Part shown: in pieces, positions 22,258 to 28,729 of the stretch
Position numbering within the stretch: position 1 is the first letter of the stretch
Layout of the letters: every line of letters starts with the position of its first letter
Assembly: GCF_004211145.1 (NCBI RefSeq)
Contig: NZ_SEBS01000038.1
Coordinates: 1-32,025 of the forward strand
Origin: Flavobacterium sp.
Lineage (GTDB): Bacteria > Bacteroidota > Bacteroidia > Flavobacteriales > Flavobacteriaceae
Direction: 5' to 3'
DNA: 32,025 nucleotides
The notes under the pieces: generated by a model
What the model was told of the DNA's origin: nothing
The model's database searches: none
The model's input: only the letters and a program-made list of their open reading frames with translations
Made by a program: the position numbers and the translations under genes

Positions 22258-23082
22258 ATGACAATCAACTGCAAAGGAAAACTCATCGATTTGTCAAGCC
22301 CGAAGGTTATGGGCATCTTGAATGTCACGCCCGATTCGTTTTTTGACGGTGGGCAATACCGAAGCGATTCCGATTTCCTTTCCCAAGCTGAGAAAATCCT
22401 CTCAGAAGGTGCGACGTTCATCGACCTGGGCGGCTATTCATCGCGTCCCGGAGCCGATTTCGTGTCGGAGATCGAGGAAACGAACCGGCTTTTGCCCGTG
22501 ATCGATTTGTTGTTAAAGGAATTTCCCGACGCCTTGCTTTCGATCGACACGTTCCGAAGCCGGGTCGCGAAAGCCTGTGTTGAAAACGGCGCGGCGATCG
22601 TGAACGACATCTCGGCGGGATTGCTCGACTCCAACATGCTTGAAACCGTGGCCGATCTGCGCGTCCCGTACATCATGATGCACATGAGAGGCGAATCCAA
22701 GACGATGCAGCAATTCACCGATTATGACGATTTGGTAAAGGATATACTTTTTTATTTTTCACAACGCGTCCAAGAGGCGCGACGTTTTGGGATTTCAGAT
22801 ATCATCGTCGATCCGGGCTTCGGGTTCTCGAAGACGCTTACACAGAATTATGAACTACTGCACAAACTCGAGCTTTTCCAGTTGATCGAATTGCCGTTGC
22901 TCGTCGGGATTTCGAGAAAGTCGATGATCTATAAAGTACTCGAAACCAAAGCCGAACAAGCGCTCAACGGAACGACTGTCCTTAATACGATCGCACTGTC
23001 GAAAGGCGCGAATATTTTGAGAGTTCATGATGTGAAGGAAGCGGTGGAATGTGTCCGGATAATTGGGCAGTTAGATGATTAG
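22258..23082 (+). CDS. folP: Dihydropteroate synthase
   Basis: 274 residues from MTINCKGKLID. Motifs in order: VMGILNVTPDSFFDGG, FIDLGGYSSRPGA, LLSIDTFRSRVAKA, IVNDISAG, MHMRG, IIVDPGFGFSKT and VGISRKSMIY. Together these form the pterin- and pABA-binding TIM barrel. It joins p-aminobenzoate to the pterin pyrophosphate in folate synthesis, and is the target of sulfonamides. The frame is open for 54 codons upstream, but that part overlaps the divergent DUF1599 gene and is not family-like. An ATG five codons earlier (22243) is a close alternative. Confidence 0.96.
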   Translation: MTINCKGKLIDLSSPKVMGILNVTPDSFFDGGQYRSDSDFLSQAEKILSEGATFIDLGGYSSRPGADFVSEIEETNRLLPVIDLLLKEFPDALLSIDTFRSRVAKACVENGAAIVNDISAGLLDSNMLETVADLRVPYIMMHMRGESKTMQQFTDYDDLVKDILFYFSQRVQEARRFGISDIIVDPGFGFSKTLTQNYELLHKLELFQLIELPLLVGISRKSMIYKVLETKAEQALNGTTVLNTIALSKGANILRVHDVKEAVECVRIIGQLDD

Positions 23083-23264
23083 AAAATTAGAAAATTAGAA
23101 AATTAGCGGATTAGCGGATGGGATTTTGGGTTGGATTGGTGGTTTTCGTTTTTGAGGATGTTTGGTGTTGCGTTCGCGTATATTGTTTAAAATAACCCGA
23201 AACGCCAAGCCTGCCGTAATTTATTCGCTAATTTTCGAATTCGCTAATTTGCTAATTTTCGCGT
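23083..23264. repeat. TTAGAAAA/TTAGCGGA word repeats in facing pairs
   Basis: The left block (about 23080-23119) repeats TTAGAAAA three times and then TTAGCGGA twice. The right block (23220-23263) holds complementary words (TTCGCTAATTTTCGAATTCG and on). They form a loose inverted pair around about 100 bp of unremarkable DNA. No gene is seen in the 358-bp spacer between folP and rlmH. Confidence 0.65.
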
Positions 23265-23350
23265 TAGGGATAGAAGTGGAAATCCTTTTCAAAACAGGTT
23301 TGCCTGCAACAGCAAACCTGTTTTGAAAAGATTGAAACGGATAGCCCGAC
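23265..23350 (+). repeat. Structured interspersed element, short copy 3
   Basis: The left end reads TAGGGATAGAAGTGGAAATC then CTTTT; the right end AAAAGATTGAAACGGATAGC then CCGAC. Both align with the ends of the 142-bp copies at 4732 and 26876. The centre is a perfect 19-bp hairpin, 23285-23303 with 23312-23330, and an 8-base loop. At about 86 bp it is shorter, because the inner arms differ completely from the other copies. Confidence 0.7.
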
Positions 23351-23404
23351 GGCGGTAACTGTTGCTTTCGGCGTGACCGACTCGTGCAACCGCCGGAACG
23401 CCCA
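23349..23404. repeat. GC-rich hairpin downstream of element copy 3
   Basis: CGGCGG (23350-23355) and TTGC (23362-23365) pair with GCAA (23386-23389) and CCGCCG (23390-23395). The block is GC-rich compared with its surroundings. It may be a second module of the same repeat. Confidence 0.45.
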
Positions 23405-23440
23405 AAAAACTTTAGCACCATGCACTTTAGCACGTCAGCA

Positions 23441-23914
23441 CTATTGATGGTGATACGGTTCGCCCTTCAAAATCGTAAACGCGCGATATACTTGCTCCAC
23501 GAAAAAAAGCCGCACCATTTGATGCGAGAACGTCATGAGTGACAATGAAATTTTGCCCTGGGACTTTGCATAAACGGTGTCTGAAAATCCGTATGGACCG
23601 CCGATCACGAACACCAACGTCTTGATTCCAGAGTTCATTTTCTTTTGGAGTTCCTGCGAAAAACCCACGCTTGCGAACGTCTTCCCGTTTTCATCGAGCA
23701 GGATGAGTTGGTCGGTGGGCGAGAGTTTCGACAGGATCAATTCGCCTTCTTTTTCCTTTTGCTGGCTCTCGGATAAATTCTTGACGTTCTTGATGTCAGG
23801 AATGACCTCGAGGTCGAACTTGATATAAAACGACAAGCGTTTCGAGTAGTCGTCGATGAGTTTCTGAAGTTCCTTGTTGTCGGTTTTCCCGATGGCGAGC
23901 AGGCGGATGTTCAT
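23441..23914 (-). CDS. rlmH: 23S rRNA (pseudouridine1915-N3)-methyltransferase RlmH
   Basis: 157 residues, full length. It is a SPOUT-fold enzyme. The SAM-binding knot region includes LILLDENGKTFASVGFSQEL and LVFVIGGPYGFSDTVY. The C-terminus TFSHQMVRLFFVEQVYRAFT followed by KGEPYHHQ is the family signature. Family knowledge: it methylates pseudouridine 1915 in helix 69 of 23S rRNA on the assembled ribosome. The frame stays open for 137 codons upstream, but that part only mirrors the two small membrane genes in another frame. The ATG at 23914 overlaps the upstream stop as TGATG, so translation is coupled. Confidence 0.97.
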   Translation of the reverse strand: MNIRLLAIGKTDNKELQKLIDDYSKRLSFYIKFDLEVIPDIKNVKNLSESQQKEKEGELILSKLSPTDQLILLDENGKTFASVGFSQELQKKMNSGIKTLVFVIGGPYGFSDTVYAKSQGKISLSLMTFSHQMVRLFFVEQVYRAFTILKGEPYHHQ

Positions 23915-24111
23915 CAGCTGTCGAGGAATTTTTGCCCGTCCTTGCTCTTGAGCAATTTGGCGATGAGCAATAGCAGGCCGATGGCTTGAAGCGCCGACGC
24001 GGAGATCAGCAGAAAGCTCGCTGACGGCCAATGCATGATGCGGAACAACGCGCCGAAAACCATCAAGAACATTCCGAAAACGTAAATCGATATGATGTAG
24101 CGGTTTTTCAT
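23914..24111 (-). CDS. Tiny membrane protein with GldL-like MHWP motif
   Basis: 65 residues, two hydrophobic helices: IISIYVFGMFLMVFGALFRI (about 5-24) and LLISASALQAIGLLLLIAKL (about 34-53). The linker RIMHWPSAS matches the IMHWP motif of gliding protein GldL and of many small Bacteroidota membrane proteins (family knowledge). No other gld gene is near, so a gliding role is not implied. Its start directly abuts the stop of the preceding small gene and its stop overlaps the rlmH start, a tightly coupled three-gene unit. Confidence 0.78.
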   Translation of the reverse strand: MKNRYIISIYVFGMFLMVFGALFRIMHWPSASFLLISASALQAIGLLLLIAKLLKSKDGQKFLDS

Positions 24112-24300
24112 TTAGAAATAGTTTTGCTTTCCTTTTTTGGCGGGAAGCAGCAGGAAAAGCAATATGGCCGCGACGATAAGCCCGCAACCGATTACGATCA
24201 ATGCGGCCGAACCTTCCTCGTCGGCGAAATAGAATGCGATTCCAAGTCCGAGTACGATCATCGCTTTGGACAATACGATTATGGCAGGTATGTTTTTCAT
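24112..24300 (-). CDS. Tiny two-helix membrane protein
   Basis: 62 residues from MKNIPAIIVL. There are two hydrophobic helices: IIVLSKAMIVLGLGIAFYFA and AALIVIGCGLIVAAILLFLL, then a basic tail PAKKGKQNYF. No family is recognised. The stop codon is immediately followed by the ATG of the next small membrane protein, which suggests co-translation and perhaps a partner role. An ATG five codons upstream (24315) is possible. Confidence 0.7.
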   Translation of the reverse strand: MKNIPAIIVLSKAMIVLGLGIAFYFADEEGSAALIVIGCGLIVAAILLFLLLPAKKGKQNYF

Positions 24301-24325
24301 TGGATTTTTTTTCAAAAATAAACAA

Positions 24326-24781
24326 TCATAACGATTTTTTCATGCAGACGCTCATTTCGCTGTTCTCGTACGGCGGATATTTTGCGGTGATTTGGTAGCC
24401 GAGTTTCGGGTAAAGGCTTACGGCTTCGACTTGTTTGACGCCTGTTTCCAAGATCGCTTCCGGGAAACCGAGTTCACGCGCCCAGTTCTCAAGTTCGGTT
24501 ACGACAGCCGACGCGATGCCTTTTCCTCTGAATTCAAGCGGAACGTACATTCGTTTCACTTCGATTTGATTTTCGGAATACGGCTTGATCGCGCCCGTTC
24601 CTGCAGGAATGTCGTCGTAATAGGCGACGATGGCGTGTTTGACGGTGTCGGTCGTGTTGTGCGATGAGAAGAACGCGTCTTCGTCTCCGTTATTTATGGA
24701 AAGTTCGGCGTCGAGCAATGCGATTAATTTTTGGAAGTCGGGATGGCTGGGCGTGGTGCGGAGGAGTTTGAGGTTTTTCAT
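24326..24781 (-). CDS. GNAT-family N-acetyltransferase
   Basis: 151 residues from MKNLKLLRTT. It is a typical GNAT fold: AIVAYYDDIPAGTGAIKPYS (strands 3-4), VKRMYVPLEFRGKGIASAVV with the acetyl-CoA loop RGKGIA, AILETGVKQVEAVSLYPKLG, and a final YENSEMSVCMKKSL. Family knowledge: these enzymes move an acetyl group from acetyl-CoA to an amine; the substrate cannot be inferred here. It lies 25 bp upstream of the small membrane protein/rlmH unit on the same strand. A 16-residue longer start (24829) is unlikely. Confidence 0.92.
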   Translation of the reverse strand: MKNLKLLRTTPSHPDFQKLIALLDAELSINNGDEDAFFSSHNTTDTVKHAIVAYYDDIPAGTGAIKPYSENQIEVKRMYVPLEFRGKGIASAVVTELENWARELGFPEAILETGVKQVEAVSLYPKLGYQITAKYPPYENSEMSVCMKKSL

Positions 24782-24984
24782 GTTGTAATTTAGGGAGATA
24801 AATGAAATTTGGGAAATTCTTTTTTTCATCGGAAGTTGCCAAATTTTGACCCTGACAGGGTGTTATTTAAGTTATTGCCTGTCAACTTATTATCGCTATT
24901 TTTCAACCCCATCAATCCATTTTTAAAAATAAAATAACGTCCACATTTCAAACCATTCCGCTTTCCATTTCCGACTATAAACCA

Positions 24985-24992
24985 TACTTTAG
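24985..24992 (+). promoter_or_regulatory. nadC promoter -7 candidate
   Basis: TACTTTAG matches TAnnTTTG except at one position and lies 17 bp before nadC. Upstream is a short palindrome, ACCCTGACAGGGT (about 24851-24863), of unknown role. Confidence 0.4.
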
Positions 24993-25009
24993 CACCACAA
25001 ATTGCAAAC

Positions 25010-25867
25010 ATGATTTCAACCGCCCAATTCAACCACGAGCTCGAACTTATCATCAAAAACGCGCTGCGCGAAGACATTGGCGACGGCGATCACAGTTCGC
25101 TCGCGTGCATTCCCGCCGAAGCGCAAGGAAAAGCCAAACTCCTAGTAAAAGACGAAGGAATTATCGCCGGCGTCGAATTCGCCAAGATGATCTTCAACGA
25201 AGTCGATGCCGACATGGAAGTCGAAACCCTGATCCAGGACGGTTCACCTGTAAAATATGGAGATGTCGTCTTTCGCGTTTCAGGCCGTTCGCAATCCATT
25301 CTAAAGGCCGAACGTTTCGTCTTGAATTCCATGCAACGAATGTCGGCTATCGCGACCAAGACCAAATTCTTCGCGGACTTGCTCGAAGGCACGAACACCA
25401 AAATCCTCGACACGCGCAAAACGACTCCGGGAATCCGCGCGATCGAGAAATGGGCAGTCAAAATCGGAGGAGGCGAGAACCACCGTTTCGCATTGTACGA
25501 CATGGTCATGCTAAAAGACAACCACATCGATTTCGCGGGCGGCATCGGGCTTGCGATCGAGAAAACGAAAAAATATCTCTCTCAAAACAACCTCGACCTC
25601 AAAATAATAGTCGAAGCGCGCGATCTAGATGAAGTTTCACAAATCCTTTCGGCGGGCGGCGTTTACCGGATCTTGCTCGACAACTTCGATTACGAAACCA
25701 CACGCGAAGCCGTAACGATGATCGGCGACCAAAGCCTTACCGAATCATCGGGCAACATAAACGAAAAAACCATACGCGAATATGCTGAATGCGGCGTTGA
25801 TTACATATCTTCGGGCGCGTTGACGCATTCGGTTTATAATATGGATTTGAGCTTGAAAGCGGATTGA
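25010..25867 (+). CDS. nadC: Nicotinate-nucleotide pyrophosphorylase (carboxylating)
   Basis: 285 residues, full length. It converts quinolinate and PRPP to nicotinate mononucleotide in de novo NAD synthesis. Motifs: LREDIGDGDHSS at the N-terminus, LNSMQRMSAIATKTKFFADL, DTRKTTPGIRAIEKWAVKIG with the quinolinate/PRPP-binding residues, GGENHRFALYDMVMLKDNHI, and VDYISSGALTHSV. No nadA or nadB gene is in the window. The gene is followed by a hairpin repeat and then yihY on the same strand. Confidence 0.97.
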   Translation: MISTAQFNHELELIIKNALREDIGDGDHSSLACIPAEAQGKAKLLVKDEGIIAGVEFAKMIFNEVDADMEVETLIQDGSPVKYGDVVFRVSGRSQSILKAERFVLNSMQRMSAIATKTKFFADLLEGTNTKILDTRKTTPGIRAIEKWAVKIGGGENHRFALYDMVMLKDNHIDFAGGIGLAIEKTKKYLSQNNLDLKIIVEARDLDEVSQILSAGGVYRILLDNFDYETTREAVTMIGDQSLTESSGNINEKTIREYAECGVDYISSGALTHSVYNMDLSLKAD

Positions 25868-25870
25868 AAC

Positions 25871-25925
25871 GTTTCGTGTTTAGAGTTTAGTGTTACGACG
25901 TAACGAGCAACTCTAAACACGAAAC
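25871..25925. repeat. Perfect 17-bp inverted repeat between nadC and yihY
   Basis: GTTTCGTGTTTAGAGTT (25871-25887) faces its exact complement at 25909-25925. Inside is a second small hairpin, GTTAC-GAC-GTAAC (25892-25904). It occupies most of the 72-bp spacer. There is no T-run on +, so terminator function is doubtful. Confidence 0.8.
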
Positions 25926-25939
25926 CTTAAACAAAAAAA

Positions 25940-26869
25940 ATGTCCCAGGAAATAGAAGCCAAAATAGAACGCATCATCATCGTCCGAAACCTCGCACGCC
26001 AAGCCAAGAAGATACAACTTCCGTGGTTGCAAGGTTTATCGCTTTACGATTTGATCGAGATCTATTTCATCGGGATTGCCGAGGGTGCGCTTACCTACCG
26101 CGCCGCCGCGATTTCGTTCAGCTTTTTCATGGCGTTGTTTCCGTTTTCGCTGTTCACGCTTAACTTGATCCCGTACATTCCGATCGATCATTTCCAGGAC
26201 GATTTCATGACGTTCGTTTCCCAATCGGTGCCGCCGAATACGTACGATGCCGTCGCGGTAATCCTGAATGATATTTTGAACAACAGTCATTCCGGCTTGC
26301 TTTCCTGGGGTGTCGTGCTGTCGATATTTTTGGCAGCCAACGGTTTGAATTCGATATTGGGCGGTTTCGAAAGCGCGAATCATGTAATCATCAAACGCGG
26401 ATTCCTGCGGCAGTACGCCGTTGCGCTCGGCATGTCGATCGTCATGGTCTGCATCCTGTTGTTTACGGTTGCGACCATCGTAACGCTCGAAGTCGTGCTC
26501 CAAAACCTGAAACTCGACAACATATTCAACGACAACATTCCGCTGCTCGAAGGCACGCGTTACCTGTTCTTGATGCTTATGATTTTGTTCACCGTTTCGG
26601 TGCTTTTCAAGTTCGGGACAAAGCGCACGGGCAAGCGTTCGTTCATCTCGATCGGGTCGGTATTCACGACGATTCTGGTAATTATTTCGTCGTATTTCTT
26701 TGGAATCTGGGTCGTTAAATTCTCGCGTTACAACGAATTGTACGGTTCGATCGGCACATTATTGATCCTAATGTTTTATATTTGGATTAACTGTATCGTG
26801 CTGCTGCTGGGCTTCGAGCTCAACGCCGCAGTGAATCGCGCCAAACGGAAACACTTGGTCGAATCGTGA
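25940..26869 (+). CDS. YihY/BrkB-family inner-membrane protein
   Basis: 309 residues with six membrane helices. Family features are GALTYRAAAISFSFFMALFP at the first helix, LLSWGVVLSIFLAANGLNSI, FLMLMILFTVSVLFKFGTKR and YGSIGTLLILMFYIWINCIV, with LLLGFELNAAVNRAKR at the end. This matches the YihY (UPF0761/BrkB) family, once thought to be an RNase BN and now regarded as a membrane protein of unsettled function, possibly a transporter. Translation starts just after an A-run. The following 142-bp repeat begins 6 bp after the stop. Confidence 0.92.
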   Translation: MSQEIEAKIERIIIVRNLARQAKKIQLPWLQGLSLYDLIEIYFIGIAEGALTYRAAAISFSFFMALFPFSLFTLNLIPYIPIDHFQDDFMTFVSQSVPPNTYDAVAVILNDILNNSHSGLLSWGVVLSIFLAANGLNSILGGFESANHVIIKRGFLRQYAVALGMSIVMVCILLFTVATIVTLEVVLQNLKLDNIFNDNIPLLEGTRYLFLMLMILFTVSVLFKFGTKRTGKRSFISIGSVFTTILVIISSYFFGIWVVKFSRYNELYGSIGTLLILMFYIWINCIVLLLGFELNAAVNRAKRKHLVES

Positions 26870-26875
26870 TTTTCA

Positions 26876-27017
26876 GGAGCTGATCCGGCTGTTCGCTATT
26901 AGCTTTTTTAAAAAACGCAATTTTGCATCGGCTTGCGTCGAGCTTCTTTCAGTCGCTGCCGCAATCCGGCAAAATGAACGTTTTTTCGCAAAAGGCTAAC
27001 CGCTTCCATCCGGGCTA
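26876..27017 (-). repeat. 142-bp structured interspersed element, copy 2 (inverted)
   Basis: This has exactly the same length as copy 1 and the opposite orientation. Read on the minus strand it starts TAGCCCGGAT, then AAGCGGTTAGCCTTTTGC, and ends in an AGCTCC box. The nested pairs CCGG/CCGG, TTAGC/GCTAA and TTTTGC/GCAAAA are retained. The central hairpin is kept with different bases (CGGCTTGCG, 26929-26937, against CGCAATCCG, 26960-26968). It fills almost the whole spacer between yihY and the DUF2147 gene, ending 14 bp before the latter's start. Confidence 0.8.
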
Positions 27018-27031
27018 AATATCGAAACCCA

Positions 27032-27460
27032 ATGACAAAATTACTTACACTTTTAGTTGCCGTTTTGCTGACGTCGTTCGCACCCATAAACAATGGCGTC
27101 ATCGGGAAATGGAAAACCATAGACGACGAAACCGGTAAGGCGATCGCGATCGTCGACATTTATGAAAACGGCGGCAAAGTCTACGGCAAGGTCATCGACA
27201 TCTTCAACGCCGTCGACAAGAAACGCGTCTGCGTGAACTGTTCCGGCTCCGACAAGAACAAGCCATTGCTCGGCCTGACCGTAATCAAAGGTCTCACAAA
27301 AGAAGGCAGTGAATACACGAACGGCAAAATCCTCGATCCCAAACACGGCCGGCTTTACAAGTGTTACATTACACTTGAAGGAAACGATAAATTGAAAGTG
27401 CGCGGTTACATCGGGGTTTCGTTGATCGGGCGAACCCAATACTGGTACCGCGTCAAATAA
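27032..27460 (+). CDS. DUF2147 secreted protein
   Basis: 142 residues. The signal peptide is about 1-18 (LLTLLVAVLLTSFA). The mature domain opens with VIGKWKTIDDETGKAIAIVD, has CVNCSGSDKNKPLLGL with a CxxC pair, then NGKILDPKHGRLYKCYITLE, and closes with LIGRTQYWYRV. This is the standard DUF2147 layout, a lipocalin-like beta-barrel of unknown function in many Gram-negative bacteria. Because the repeat element occupies the spacer, either transcription reads through from yihY or the promoter lies within the repeat. Confidence 0.92.
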   Translation: MTKLLTLLVAVLLTSFAPINNGVIGKWKTIDDETGKAIAIVDIYENGGKVYGKVIDIFNAVDKKRVCVNCSGSDKNKPLLGLTVIKGLTKEGSEYTNGKILDPKHGRLYKCYITLEGNDKLKVRGYIGVSLIGRTQYWYRVK

Positions 27461-27478
27461 TTTTACAACCGAAACGTA

Positions 27479-28576
27479 ATGGGATTATTCGATTTCTTCA
27501 AGAAAAAGGAGCCGTCATTCAACGCCAACGAATTGCTCAAGGACGCGCTCGAACTCTTCGCGAAAGGCCTCAACGTGCACGAAGTCGCCGATGCGCTGCG
27601 AAAAAAAGGCGTTCCCGACGGCCAGCTCCAAATGATTGTATTGCGCGCTTCCCAGATGAACGAAAAATATTTCTCTGACGCCAAAAATGATGAGCAGAAA
27701 GTGTCGGGCGAAAATATTCCCAGGAAAAGCATCAACGACACGTTCGCTGAAAAGAAAGGGCTTTTGAAACAAGATGATGCGATAGTCAATCCGCGTAATC
27801 CCGAGATAGAAATCATCAGCACGAACGAAGGCAAACACGGCGACCATTTCGGGGCATTATTCGGGTTCGAATTCATGGCTTCCGATTCCGGTGCCAAACT
27901 CGTAAACCAGTTAATGGCCGCTGCGATCAGTACGGAAGCAGTCAAACAAAGTGAGTTCGCGTCATTCCACGAGGCGCGATTCGATGAAATATTCAACACG
28001 TCCAAGAAACTTTCGCTGCGAACGGTTTCGACTTCGGAAAACCTTATTTCGGCCTATCCGAGACTCGAAACGTCTTTCGTCGTCCCATTCGCGACGAAAC
28101 AAATCAGGGAATGGTCGCATGCGAAAAACCTCGAGGCTGAAATTTACGGCGGCGGTCGCGACACGTTCGGATTCGGATTCTTCGCCACCGATTACGCGCT
28201 CAACAAGAAAACCTATCAAACGCAAAAGCAACTCGACATCCGCGTTTGGGCGCTCGCTTTCGTAATCGACAAAAGCGACGTCACCGAAATAAACGGAGCT
28301 TCACTTTCCGCCGATTTCTCAACGTATATGCCCAATTCTGATTTTCCGGGCGTTTCACATTACGACTTCATCGGTGTATTGCTCGAGTACAGCGAAGTCG
28401 CGGTATTCGGCGAAAATTCGGGATATATTCTTCGCGTAAAACTCATAAACGACGCGCAAAACGAAGATTTCTTCACGCTCGATATCTTCGTCAACAAACA
28501 AAACATGCGCATCTCGAATCTCGAAAAAGGAATGAAACTCACAGGCTGCCTGTGGTTCGAAGGCGAAATTGCCTAG
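27479..28576 (+). CDS. Unrecognised cytoplasmic protein (365 residues)
   Basis: I do not recognise the family. There is no signal peptide or membrane segment. The N-terminus MGLFDFFKKKEPS leads into a helical segment with ALELFAKGLNVHEVADALRK and GVPDGQLQMIVLRASQMNEK (about 15-65). A charged linker follows, and then a large mixed domain (about 125-365). That domain has FFATDYALNKKTYQTQKQLD, IRVWALAFVIDKSDV, YDFIGVLLEYSEVAVFGENS and a final LTGCLWFEGEIA. The FDFFKKK opening is common in small cytosolic helper proteins but proves nothing. It starts 18 bp after the DUF2147 stop, so they are probably one transcript. Confidence 0.75.
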   Translation: MGLFDFFKKKEPSFNANELLKDALELFAKGLNVHEVADALRKKGVPDGQLQMIVLRASQMNEKYFSDAKNDEQKVSGENIPRKSINDTFAEKKGLLKQDDAIVNPRNPEIEIISTNEGKHGDHFGALFGFEFMASDSGAKLVNQLMAAAISTEAVKQSEFASFHEARFDEIFNTSKKLSLRTVSTSENLISAYPRLETSFVVPFATKQIREWSHAKNLEAEIYGGGRDTFGFGFFATDYALNKKTYQTQKQLDIRVWALAFVIDKSDVTEINGASLSADFSTYMPNSDFPGVSHYDFIGVLLEYSEVAVFGENSGYILRVKLINDAQNEDFFTLDIFVNKQNMRISNLEKGMKLTGCLWFEGEIA

Positions 28577-28606
28577 GTCAGTTTCAGGAATAACGGCTTA
28601 ATTCTT

Positions 28607-28642
28607 CAATGATCTCAATGACCTTAATGATCTTAATGGTTT
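28607..28642. repeat. Four 9-bp tandem repeats (YAATGAYCT)
   Basis: The units are CAATGATCT, CAATGACCT, TAATGATCT and TAATGGTTT, followed by AAAAAA, in the spacer before priA. Related words occur at 604-630 upstream of the GH3 gene. Confidence 0.75.
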
Positions 28643-28696
28643 AAAAAATCAAAGAACCTAATCTGTAAAACAAACCGGCTTTTCCATTTTTCACTT

Positions 28697-28704
28697 TATC
28701 TTTA
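28697..28704 (+). promoter_or_regulatory. priA promoter -7 candidate
   Basis: TATCTTTA matches TAnnTTTG except for the last base, 25 bp before the priA start. Confidence 0.4.
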
Positions 28705-28729
28705 CGATCCAATTCCCGCCAACCAAACC

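Noticed and set aside
23221..23433. 70-residue minus-strand frame between folP and rlmH
   Set aside because: It covers the hairpin element and word repeats; composition follows the repeat, and there is no homology pattern.
23915..24325. N-terminal extension of RlmH by 137 residues
   Set aside because: It is the shadow of the two small membrane genes in another frame; RlmH is complete at 157 residues from the coupled ATG.
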